Below are positions 35,370-43,681 of a stretch of 64,000 bases of DNA, piece by piece. The translations under genes were made by a program, and so were the position numbers. The DNA lies in assembly GCF_013393905.1 (NCBI RefSeq), contig NZ_CP040272.1, positions 558,001-622,000 on the forward strand, read 5' to 3'. The stretch comes from Nostoc sp. C052 (lineage in GTDB: Bacteria; Cyanobacteriota; Cyanobacteriia; Cyanobacteriales; Nostocaceae). Each line of letters starts with the position of its first letter. The first letter of the stretch is position 1. The notes beneath the pieces were generated by a model. The model did not search any database. It saw only the letters and a list, made by a program, of their open reading frames with translations, and was not told where the DNA came from.

Positions 35370-36152
35370 ATGTTAGAGTACAACTTGCCAAGGTACTTGC
35401 CCTCAGCCGAGGAACTACCGGACTCTGATGAAACACCTGTGGATAACGAACTGCAAGAATTGATACCGGGCTTGCTTAAAGCTATCCTGCTGATACTTTG
35501 GGCAGAACGTATGGACTGGTTGTTTGCCATAGATATGGGTATTTATTATCACCCAGATAAACCGCCAATTGTCCCAGATGGGTTTTTGAGCTTAGGGGTA
35601 GAGCGTTTTTATGATGAGGAACTACGTCCTAGTTATGTGCTGTGGGATGAAAATGTTGTACCGATTTTCGTCCTAGAAGTAGTATCCCAAAATTATCGTA
35701 AGGAATACACTACTAAATTGGCTGAATATGAGGCTTTAGGTGTACTTTATTACGTAATTTATTCCTCTCGTCGCCGCCGTAAACCACATCTAGAAGTACA
35801 TAAGTTAGTTAATGGTAAGTATGAATTGCAAGAGGGAAACCCAGTTTGGCTACCAGAAATTGGCTTAGGAATTGGTTGCGAAAGGGGAAATTATTGTGGT
35901 GTAACACGAGAATGGATGTATTGGTATGATGAGCAAGGACAACGATATCTCACGCCCGCAGAACAAGTAAAACAAGCAGCACAACTTGCTCAACAAGAGA
36001 TACAACGCGCTCAACAAGCAGAACAACTTGCTCAACAAGCAGAACAACTTGCTCAACAAGAGACACAACGCGCTCAACAAGCAGAACAACGGGTGCAACA
36101 ATTGACTGAACAATTAAGAGCGCTGGGAATAGATCCAGACAATCTGGGTTAA
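35370..36152 (+). CDS. Uma2 family (PD-(D/E)XK-like) nuclease with repetitive coiled-coil tail
   Basis: The ATG at 35370 gives 260 residues starting MLEYNLPRYLPSAEELPDSD. The Uma2 core shows PPIVPDGFLSLG, a conserved VLEVVS (about 101-106, the E-V core of a restriction-endonuclease-like fold), KLAEYEALGVLYYVIY and a polar tail. From about residue 200 the tail repeats QQAEQLA and QQETQRA units, then QQLTEQLRALGID, an expanding glutamine-rich coiled coil. The family is abundant in cyanobacteria and its function is not established. Confidence 0.9.
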   Translation: MLEYNLPRYLPSAEELPDSDETPVDNELQELIPGLLKAILLILWAERMDWLFAIDMGIYYHPDKPPIVPDGFLSLGVERFYDEELRPSYVLWDENVVPIFVLEVVSQNYRKEYTTKLAEYEALGVLYYVIYSSRRRRKPHLEVHKLVNGKYELQEGNPVWLPEIGLGIGCERGNYCGVTREWMYWYDEQGQRYLTPAEQVKQAAQLAQQEIQRAQQAEQLAQQAEQLAQQETQRAQQAEQRVQQLTEQLRALGIDPDNLG

Positions 36153-36258
36153 CTGAAATATTTTGCAATATTTTCAACAAGACTCAAAAAACTGAGTTTT
36201 TTAGATTTATGGCAAATGCATAAATCAAGCTTTGTTACTGGAAGCTATCAGTAAAAAA

Positions 36259-37113
36259 CTATTGCTTTTTAGGAATAACGTTCCTGATTCCACTTTTCCT
36301 AGAAACAGTATCACCTTTATAACGAGGGATGATATGAATACTAGCGTGCATAATATTTTGACCTGCGGCTCGATTGATGTTCATTCCTATATTCAAACCA
36401 TCAGGTTCAAATTCTGTTTGGAGAATTTCTTGCACTTTGTTCACCATAAGCCAGCAAGCAGATTGCTCCTTTAATGGCAGTTCAAGATAATTGCTAACAT
36501 GACGTTTGGGAATAATCAGAACATGACCTTTACTGATGGGATAGCCATCAAAAATAGCATAGGCGGTTGCTGATTCAGTTAATAGTTTGAGAGTTTTATG
36601 GGGATTACAGAATATACAATAATTGGATGAATTTCGCTGATGATTATAATGGATATATTCATATAATTCCCGACGTTCATCTAAACAAACCGATGGGAAG
36701 GGAAGTTTGACAATACACTGATAGGTAGGTTTTTTGTGAACATAATGTTCTCGAAAACCTTCTTTTTTGAGATCCCGCCTTACAGCATAATAAGCTTTAC
36801 CTCCTGGTTTTAATAGGTGTGATACTTCCATGAGAACATTAGTTTGTTCTTCAGTAAATAAAACATTTAAAACATAAACGCAAATTATTGTATCGAACTT
36901 ATTATCAGGATATTCTGGAAAATAATAAGGGTCGTAACCTGTAATATCATAACCTTTTTGGCGCAATATTTTAACATCATTCCCAAAGCCACAACCAAAG
37001 TCTAGTATTTTGCCTTGTAACAGGTTTTGATTTAATAAAAACTGTGCAGGAAATGACAGATAACTTCTTTCGATTGCAGTCAAATGACTGAATTGATTTT
37101 TTTGCTGTTTCAT
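36259..37113 (-). CDS. Methyltransferase-HIT domain fusion protein
   Basis: The 284-residue protein joins two domains. The N-terminal half is a class I SAM methyltransferase (ILDFGCGFGNDV, about 36-47; YDPYYFPEYPDNKFDTIICV; LLKPGGKAYYAVRRD). From about residue 175 a HIT-like domain follows: YCIFCN, AIFDGYPISKGHVLIIPKRH and GLNIGMNINRAAGQNIMHAS. The histidine triad normally reads HxHxH; here it is H256-A-S258-I-H260, so the central nucleophilic histidine is serine. The HIT part may therefore bind nucleotides without hydrolysing them. The substrate is unknown. Confidence 0.85.
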   Translation of the reverse strand: MKQQKNQFSHLTAIERSYLSFPAQFLLNQNLLQGKILDFGCGFGNDVKILRQKGYDITGYDPYYFPEYPDNKFDTIICVYVLNVLFTEEQTNVLMEVSHLLKPGGKAYYAVRRDLKKEGFREHYVHKKPTYQCIVKLPFPSVCLDERRELYEYIHYNHQRNSSNYCIFCNPHKTLKLLTESATAYAIFDGYPISKGHVLIIPKRHVSNYLELPLKEQSACWLMVNKVQEILQTEFEPDGLNIGMNINRAAGQNIMHASIHIIPRYKGDTVSRKSGIRNVIPKKQ

Positions 37114-37262
37114 GGAATGAATTTTGGTGCAGATATCCCAAATTTATTATTCCCAGCACCCGTTGAGGTTATGCGATCGCAGATGATAATTGTTAAGGTG
37201 AAAACAGGTATCAGTGTCGAGTAAATAGTTCACAAGCTATAATCGCGTAGGCGTAGCCAGCC

Positions 37263-37610
37263 TTAGGCATCGCTTACAGTCCGACTTGAATATATTGCAT
37301 CAATAATTTCTTCTGCGGTGCGTGTATCTTCCCAAGGGCCAAGCCTTTCGATGAATGTGTCTAATGTATGCGGTTTTGACTGCTGTTCAGATGAGAGGAT
37401 GATTTCATTCACTATCAATTGATTTGCTTCTGGAACTCCTAATTTTTTGGTTTCCTCTTTAGCTATAACCATAATTTGCATCAAGGTTATAGCCTGACGC
37501 ATAACATCACTTTTACTTGTGCCTATTTTATTTGCTAGTTCGTCTAGTATCTGATTTAGTTCAGGCGACAAATCTAAGTTTAAGCGAACCATCTTTTGAG
37601 CGTCAGTCAT
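37263..37610 (-). CDS. Ribbon-helix-helix protein with antitoxin-like C-terminus
   Basis: The 115-residue protein begins with a ribbon-helix-helix DNA-binding segment, MVRLNLDLSPELNQILDELA followed by IGTSKSDVMRQAITLM (residues 7-42). Its C-terminus, FIERLGPWEDTRTAEEIIDA, resembles the toxin-binding tail of VapB-type antitoxins. No PIN-domain or other toxin gene is next to it. It lies 59 bases downstream of the ABC-3C ATPase gene on the same strand and may regulate that operon. Confidence 0.72.
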   Translation of the reverse strand: MTDAQKMVRLNLDLSPELNQILDELANKIGTSKSDVMRQAITLMQIMVIAKEETKKLGVPEANQLIVNEIILSSEQQSKPHTLDTFIERLGPWEDTRTAEEIIDAIYSSRTVSDA

Positions 37611-37669
37611 GGTTCCATCCTTGTGTAAAATCTTAAGTACATTCTTAACATTGAAATTTACATTGTTAC

Positions 37670-39421
37670 CTAAAAACTAATGCCTAGTAGTCCTCCCTCC
37701 TCATTCTCATCTGTAAGTCTTAGTCTCACAAAAGAATCAAAATTAAAATCAAGTGGGAACTCTGAACGTGGAACCATATCTGAATTCAATGTACAGATAT
37801 ACTGAAAGCCAAGCCTTCTTGACTCTCTATCAGCTAATTGTAGAGCAAGGGATACCTGTCTCTCATCTACACCATCAAAAATTGTGCTGTCATGAATTAA
37901 TATACGCGGTGAAGGGTCACGCTCTGACCAAAGTTGCGCCAACATTAAGTCATAACAGAATATTTTCATCTTATCGATCCCTTCACTACCATCACGTCTA
38001 ATTTCTACTCGGAAACTAAAGCCATTGCTTCCTACATCAATAACAAGTGTTCCTGGAACGTCGTAAAGAAATCGAGAGTTAATGCTGAATAAATTAATAG
38101 CACGTTCTGCTTGCTCATTCCGTTCTCCATAGTCACGACGTGCGCGTTGTAGTAACTGTTCTTTTTCAATTTTTAAGGTACTTTTTTGTTCTTCAAATTG
38201 TTTTAGTTCTTCGATGCGTTTATTAATTTCATTAAGATTAGCTACATCATCAAGATAATTTTCTTGTAGCATTGTGTATTCTTCTAAAGCTCCATGCGTC
38301 TTTAGCACTTCCAAAAGTTCGGCACGCTCATTAGTTTTCTCTCTAATAAAACTTTCTCTAGAGGCTATTTGCCTTCTAATACGTTGAATTTCATTTCCTA
38401 AAAACTCCCTACGATTCTCTATTAGTCGGCGATGAAATAGTTCTACTTCTTCTAGTCTTCTAATTACTAAACCTGGTAACTCAACACCTGCATTCTCATA
38501 TATACGAACAACCTGATCTGGTCTGGGTTCATCCTCCGAATCAAGACTAGATTGATAAAACTCCAGTAATTTATTTTCAATAATCTTTTTATTTGTTGCT
38601 TCGTGAATTTGTGAGGTTAAACGGTTGGCAGTTGCCTCTAATTCATGGTATTGGGACGCTACCCTAAAATTGTTAAGTGTTTCTTTTCTTTCACGTAATT
38701 GTGCTTCTACCTGAACTTTTAAAGCTTCAAGTTCACCTAGAGAACCAAAAATGCCAATTACAACTCCAGGTTCTGTATCTTTTTTAAGTTTTTTAATCTC
38801 TGCTATTAATTTCTGTTTATCCTTTAAAAGTTGCAAATCTCTTGCCTCTTCCCAAGCAAGACCTAATAAAAAAGCATTATTAACTTGCTTATCCCATCCA
38901 GGTTGCTTTGGATGATGCTCGAATGGTGTAGAAAATGCATCTCTTCCCCGACGGATAAAGTAAGAAATTAGTCCTCTAAAAGTAGGTTTATATTTTTTAG
39001 CTTCATTCTCACTAGTTAATCCAAATGTTAGCTCTCCCAAAACAGTCTTCCAGTCTTCCAAACTGAGAACTTTTTGATCTTCTTGTTGTTTTGGTTGAAT
39101 AGGCCAGTTAGCAGTATCTCCATCAATTACTACCTGAGTCCTATCTTCAGTATTTCTTGTAACAGTGATAATTTTATTTGCAAGTGTAAGCTCTAAACTA
39201 AAAGCCCAACCACGAATATTTCTAGAACCAAGTCCTTTGGCTGTTGGAATTGTACCTCCAAGACAAAAGTGAATAATTTCAATGAGAGTAGATTTACCCA
39301 ATCCATTACGGGAATCTCTTCTGCCAGAGTCTTCTGTGCGATCTGCTAAAACTACGTTAAAGCCAGGTCTAAACTCTACCGTTTTGAATGATGCATGATT
39401 ACAACGAACAGCATGAATCAT
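37670..39421 (-). CDS. ABC-3C system SMC-like ATPase (DUF2326 family)
   Basis: The ATG at 39421 overlaps the stop of the upstream frame (ATGA) and gives 583 residues; a GTG at 39430 would add three. The N-terminus has a Rad50/SMC-type P-loop NGLGKSTLIEII (39-50). A long coiled coil (about 205-430: IAEIKKLKKDT, EIQRIRRQIASRES, RIEELKQFEEQKSTLKIEKE) leads to a C-terminal ATPase lobe with PRILIHDSTIFDGVDERQ. This layout is that of DUF2326 proteins, the ATPase of ABC-three-component conflict systems. It probably senses or loads onto nucleic acid and drives the effector. Confidence 0.88.
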   Translation of the reverse strand: MIHAVRCNHASFKTVEFRPGFNVVLADRTEDSGRRDSRNGLGKSTLIEIIHFCLGGTIPTAKGLGSRNIRGWAFSLELTLANKIITVTRNTEDRTQVVIDGDTANWPIQPKQQEDQKVLSLEDWKTVLGELTFGLTSENEAKKYKPTFRGLISYFIRRGRDAFSTPFEHHPKQPGWDKQVNNAFLLGLAWEEARDLQLLKDKQKLIAEIKKLKKDTEPGVVIGIFGSLGELEALKVQVEAQLRERKETLNNFRVASQYHELEATANRLTSQIHEATNKKIIENKLLEFYQSSLDSEDEPRPDQVVRIYENAGVELPGLVIRRLEEVELFHRRLIENRREFLGNEIQRIRRQIASRESFIREKTNERAELLEVLKTHGALEEYTMLQENYLDDVANLNEINKRIEELKQFEEQKSTLKIEKEQLLQRARRDYGERNEQAERAINLFSINSRFLYDVPGTLVIDVGSNGFSFRVEIRRDGSEGIDKMKIFCYDLMLAQLWSERDPSPRILIHDSTIFDGVDERQVSLALQLADRESRRLGFQYICTLNSDMVPRSEFPLDFNFDSFVRLRLTDENEEGGLLGISF

Positions 39422-39646
39422 CGGTGACACCTATGAAGTAATCCTGCATTCATCTCAATTGCTCCTATAGCGTATAGGAGATCAAGAGTTAAAACAAAAC
39501 GTTCAAATGTGGCAACTTCTGGCATGGTAGCAACAGCTACTCCAAAGTGATGAAACTGTTCTTGGTTGGTACAATTGTTCTAGTATTGTAGCACCTACCC
39601 CCAATAGAGAGTGACTGGTAGAGATATGTTTTGTAGGAAGAATCAT
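39418..39646 (-). pseudogene. ABC-3C middle component (MC6-like), one-base frameshift
   Basis: From the ATG at 39646 the frame reads MILPTKHISTSHSLLGVGAT and LEQLYQPRTVSSLW. Near 39540-39548 it shifts, and the next frame continues MPEVATFERFVLTLDLLYAI and GAIEMNAGLLHRCHR to the TGA at 39418-39420. Together they match a small ABC-3C middle component of about 75 residues. The span is 229 bp, one base more than a whole number of codons. It overlaps both neighbours by ATGA, so it was once a normal operon member; whether the shift is real, programmed or a sequencing error cannot be told here. Confidence 0.8.
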
Positions 39647-40275
39647 CGCTCGAACACCTCGCACTTCTCAAAGAGATAGTACAGCACAGCTAAACCAGCT
39701 GCTTGTAGATCATAGTCTGAACTACTATTGCAAGAAAACTCATGCAAAGCATCCAATAAAGCATTTCCTTTTAATCCGGTTGCCTGGAGTCTTTGATATT
39801 CCTTTACAAACCCTGCTTTTAGTCTCTCTGGAAAATCAGGGATTATGTTAACCATATTCTCAACAAAGTTACCAACCATCCTAGCTTGAATTACCCCTGT
39901 CATAAGTCTGGATTGAGCAACCCCAGTTAGTTCATTTTTCAACATTTTTGGTACTGGAGGAAGAACAGTATAGTTAACTTCAGCCGATATAGGCATACAA
40001 AGAATTCCCTGCGTTACCATATCTAATTCCCTGAATGTCAGAGTTGTCATTGCACTAACGAGAGATTCTTGTTTTTGTGGATGGTCAGACAAGGAATCTA
40101 GCTCAGTTTTATATTCAGAAATTCTTGCTTTTACTTCCTGAATTTGCTTTTTAAATTTGGTTTTCTGCTTTGGCTCTTGAGCAAGGCGTAAATCGTCTTC
40201 TAATTCCTTTTGTAGTATTAATTCCTCATTTATGTGTTTTTCTATGTCATTTTTTCTTTGCTGGTGCATATTCAC
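39643..40275 (-). CDS. ABC-3C effector-type protein with coiled coil and C-terminal ABC-3C-like domain
   Basis: The 210-residue protein starts with a coiled coil (EKHINEELILQKELEDDLRL, QKTKFKKQIQEVKARISEYK; residues 11-65) similar to that of the preceding gene product. The C-terminal 130 residues (LTFRELDMVTQGILCMPISA, PDFPERLKAGFVKEYQRL, and AAGLAVLYYLFEKCEVFER at the end) resemble the C-terminal domains that link effectors to the ABC-3C machinery; this domain call is from memory. Its stop TGA overlaps the MC6 ATG. The effector activity is unclear. Confidence 0.7.
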   Translation of the reverse strand: MNMHQQRKNDIEKHINEELILQKELEDDLRLAQEPKQKTKFKKQIQEVKARISEYKTELDSLSDHPQKQESLVSAMTTLTFRELDMVTQGILCMPISAEVNYTVLPPVPKMLKNELTGVAQSRLMTGVIQARMVGNFVENMVNIIPDFPERLKAGFVKEYQRLQATGLKGNALLDALHEFSCNSSSDYDLQAAGLAVLYYLFEKCEVFER

Positions 40276-40278
40276 TTT

Positions 40279-40989
40279 CTATTCTCCTCTGAATCGCAGC
40301 ACCAAGGCTTGCCAAGCACCTTTAAGGTTTATTCCTGTTCCTAGTTCTAATTCACCTTCATAGTCCAAAATAAAAGGAATAAGAGGTATACCAACCTTCA
40401 ATCTATGTTTGAAATCTAATCCAGGGGCATTGATAACTTCCGCTAAGGCTGCTTGACTGGCAGGCAAAGCAGTCCCATTTTGTTGCAGTTTAGTTATATT
40501 TTGCTGTATTCCTTGTAAAATAAGCTGCATTTCTTGCTCTGTTATCTGGTCGGTTTCTATTGCATCTAAAACAGTAGAAATCATAACCATTTGAGCTTGA
40601 TTTAATTGTTCGGTTATGGCTACAATTATGTTCTGTTCACCAGCGTTATAACGAGCTAATAGTCCTTGACGCAAGTGATTAATGTTTTCAAATATAGCCT
40701 TCTGCCCAGCATATAATCTATCTAATCTGGTGTTCATTTGTTGCAACTCGATAGCTACATTCTGCATTTGTACATTTGATTCACCAGTTATCTGCATTCG
40801 CAATTCATCATATTCCTTCTGATAACGATTAGCAGATTCGCGCAATTGGTCAATTTCTCGTCTGTACTTAGCCTTGCGACGTGGCTCATCTTCATACCGC
40901 AATGAATCTTCATAGTCTTTGAGTAAATCCTGGTCTTGTTTAATGTTGTCTTCTAAATGTTGGAGTCTCAAGTCGAAGTTTGAAGGCAT
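40279..40989 (-). CDS. Coiled-coil effector-associated protein of the ABC-3C operon
   Basis: The ATG at 40989 gives 236 residues, ending three bases before the next gene. Residues 5-65 form the coiled coil DYEDSLRYEDEPRRKAKYRR and EIDQLRESANRYQKEYDELR, a module common in cyanobacterial conflict proteins. A helical middle (about 75-165) is glutamine-rich. The C-terminus LKVGIPLIPFILDYEGELEL, then GTGINLKGAWQALVLRFRG, resembles a segment found in cyanobacterial STAND and effector proteins and may contact membrane or a partner. No enzyme motif is seen. It is the first gene of the operon. Confidence 0.65.
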   Translation of the reverse strand: MPSNFDLRLQHLEDNIKQDQDLLKDYEDSLRYEDEPRRKAKYRREIDQLRESANRYQKEYDELRMQITGESNVQMQNVAIELQQMNTRLDRLYAGQKAIFENINHLRQGLLARYNAGEQNIIVAITEQLNQAQMVMISTVLDAIETDQITEQEMQLILQGIQQNITKLQQNGTALPASQAALAEVINAPGLDFKHRLKVGIPLIPFILDYEGELELGTGINLKGAWQALVLRFRGE

Positions 40990-41166
40990 CACTGTCTAAG
41001 AGTTATTACTTGATGAAGTTAGGCATAAAAAGCACTGTAGCATTTTAGACTCAAAAACAGTTAATTGTAATAGTTAACTTAAGTAATAATCCCAGTTTTT
41101 TCAACGTAAAAATTCCTACCCAGCTTTAGACTAGATAGGAATATTGCATCCAGACTACATAGAATA

Positions 41167-43380
41167 TTAATGCACTAACGCGATCGCCCTCTTCGTTAAC
41201 GCTTCCGCAGTCAATCCATTAAATGCCATCAACTCGCCAGCACTGGCTGTAGTTTCGCCACGCTTCCACGCAAAGGTGTCGCGCTTGGCTGTACTCCGTA
41301 ACAAAATTGGTTCTAGCATCCCCGCTGCACCACCAGTAACAGCAATTAACGCATCACCATCAAATAATTCGGCAAATGCTGCATCATCCAAGAAACCGCC
41401 TTCGGGTTCAGAACAAGTATCCCAAGCAGTATCATGGCTACGGTACAATTGCCGAGGATTGATCACAGAAACAATCTTGACACCAATACCTTCAGTTTCT
41501 AAGAAAGCAGCAGCTTCAAATACTGGTATTAATGTTAAATCGCCAATTACAGCAAATACAACTTGCTTATCACCAGCAACTTCATGTAATAGCACCGCAC
41601 CATCTCGCAACCCTTGACGAGTTTGTTCTAAAGTTGTGCGAATTGGCAATGGCGATTTACTTGCAGTTATCACAATTCCCTTATTCTTAGTTTTCAACGC
41701 CCAGTCATAACAGGCTTGAATACTATTAGCATCGGGAGGAAATAATGGGAAAACATTACCATTTCGCATCAAGGAAGCAAAGTAAGCTTCAATTTCAGGA
41801 CGTTGGTGAGTCCAACCGTTGCGCCCTTGCTCTAATGCACCTGCTGTGAATAAAGTAATAGTCGAAGGAGTTGGACGGCGCAATTCTGCCATTGCTTGGG
41901 TTACAGTTTGCCAAATTGGTAATCCGTTGATGGCAAAAGATTCGTAAGAACACCACAAAGTTCTCGCACCCATTAACGCCAAACCCGCAGCTAAACCGGC
42001 ACAAGCATCTTCACTCAATGGTTCATAAACTTGTCCGTTTGGTGCTTGGAAATATAAGTCATCGGTTGTGGGGTGGATAATCTTTAATGCTTGGTTGATG
42101 TTGGCAATTCCAGATGCTTCATTACCATCGGCGTTGGTGACTAGAAAATTCCGATCTTTATTTCCAACGATTCCTACCAATCGTCCCATTGCGGTTGTGG
42201 AAACTTTTGGTTCGCCACCAACTGCATATTCTTCTAAAGGTAATTCGCCTAATTCTGGCAATGGAAATTCAAATTCTGTCACTACAGTTTTTGCTGCTGG
42301 GCCACCACCGGCGCGTTCGGCATTTGTTCTGACTAATTGCCAAGCTTCGGCAGATAAAGCACGGGTTTGCAATGCACTAATAATATGTGGCGCGTCCAGC
42401 GTGTCTTTAGGATAGAGGTTGTGAGATTTTGCACCCCGCGCGTGAACTCCTGCACCTTTGAGTTGTTTAATAATGAAGACGGTAAGTTTACCACCCAATG
42501 CAAAACGCGCTGCTTTATCTACACCCGAAAGTACTGCTTGAGTAAATGCTAGGCGTTTCTCAAAGGAAAAGGCGGTACTATCAACGTAATCCCCTGACTG
42601 GTTTTGATCGTCGAAATCTTTGGCATCCACTAACACCACTTCATCAAAACCGTTACCTTGCCAATATGCCTGCATCTGTTCATTGGTTTTCAGGGAAACC
42701 ATGCTGTGATGTTCTTGGCTGTAACCGTTCCACACCAATATCGGTAAAAAGTTGGTGACAGCAGGATAAGCAGTATGGAAATGTGCGATCGCACTTACAA
42801 TATAAGGCTCACCCAATCCACCATCCCCAACTGTAAAGGGGAATAACTTATCTTTGTGCAACAGTGCAGCTGCCATTGCAAAGTGTTGCCCTTGTCCCAA
42901 AGGCCCCGCAGGTGCGAGAATACCGGGAATGTAACCAGAAAGGTGTCCTAAAAGTCCGTGCTTTTCTCGGAAGCGATCGCGCAGTTGTTGGACTGTAAAA
43001 ATTCCCATATCCTCTAGCGAACGATCCAAGAACATAGCACTATAAAATCCGGGGGCGTGGTGTCCGACTTCGGTAATAATGTTCTTGTATCCCAGCATGA
43101 CAAGAGATGCGTAAGCTTCTGCTTGGCTGGCAAATCCGCCAGGATGCCCAGAAGCTTTACTACCAGTAACTTGTAAAGTCAGGTAGCGTAAGGCATCGGC
43201 AGCAAGTAAAGTTTGATATACTGCATTTGGTTCTGTGGGAGATGCGATCGCTATTTTGCCCGACTCAATAGCAGGTGTAGCACCATAAGTTTCAAAATCT
43301 GGTAACGCTTCACCAAAATATTGAATCCCTTCAGAAAAATTGGGAAGCGCTGAAGATGCTTTTGCGGAGATTGCAGTCAT
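41167..43380 (-). CDS. Phosphoketolase-like thiamine diphosphate enzyme
   Basis: The 737-residue protein belongs to the transketolase/phosphoketolase superfamily. Phosphoketolase-like parts include the N-terminal region with VGHHAPGFYSAMFLDRS, the thiamine pyrophosphate segment FTVGDGGLGEPYIVSAIAHF (about 190-209), LVWNGYSQEHHSM, GAGVHARGAKSHNLYP and, late, GRNGWTHQRPEIEAYFASLM. By family it would cleave xylulose-5-phosphate or fructose-6-phosphate with phosphate to acetyl phosphate. It is shorter than classic phosphoketolases (about 790-800) and differs in some motifs, so the exact reaction is inferred. Confidence 0.78.
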   Translation of the reverse strand: MTAISAKASSALPNFSEGIQYFGEALPDFETYGATPAIESGKIAIASPTEPNAVYQTLLAADALRYLTLQVTGSKASGHPGGFASQAEAYASLVMLGYKNIITEVGHHAPGFYSAMFLDRSLEDMGIFTVQQLRDRFREKHGLLGHLSGYIPGILAPAGPLGQGQHFAMAAALLHKDKLFPFTVGDGGLGEPYIVSAIAHFHTAYPAVTNFLPILVWNGYSQEHHSMVSLKTNEQMQAYWQGNGFDEVVLVDAKDFDDQNQSGDYVDSTAFSFEKRLAFTQAVLSGVDKAARFALGGKLTVFIIKQLKGAGVHARGAKSHNLYPKDTLDAPHIISALQTRALSAEAWQLVRTNAERAGGGPAAKTVVTEFEFPLPELGELPLEEYAVGGEPKVSTTAMGRLVGIVGNKDRNFLVTNADGNEASGIANINQALKIIHPTTDDLYFQAPNGQVYEPLSEDACAGLAAGLALMGARTLWCSYESFAINGLPIWQTVTQAMAELRRPTPSTITLFTAGALEQGRNGWTHQRPEIEAYFASLMRNGNVFPLFPPDANSIQACYDWALKTKNKGIVITASKSPLPIRTTLEQTRQGLRDGAVLLHEVAGDKQVVFAVIGDLTLIPVFEAAAFLETEGIGVKIVSVINPRQLYRSHDTAWDTCSEPEGGFLDDAAFAELFDGDALIAVTGGAAGMLEPILLRSTAKRDTFAWKRGETTASAGELMAFNGLTAEALTKRAIALVH

Positions 43381-43681
43381 GCTGAGTACCTTTTGACGAT
43401 GAGGTGAAACTGTAGATGCTCGTTGAATTTAACAAAAATTTTACATCTTCGAGGTTGTAACAGTTTATTGCTTTTTTGCAACGTTAGAATAAGTACTTTA
43501 AATGGTTACGCAAGCAAAATTTAAATTAGTTTCATACCAATTCTGTATGACAATGCAGATAACAACACTTCTCTGTAATTTCCCCTGAGTAAGCAGAACG
43601 GTGTAGCTGGTGGGTAAATATATGCAGCTTCACAAAGAAACGGTTTAAGTAGCAAAAAAATATTAAGCAGCAAAAAAATTT

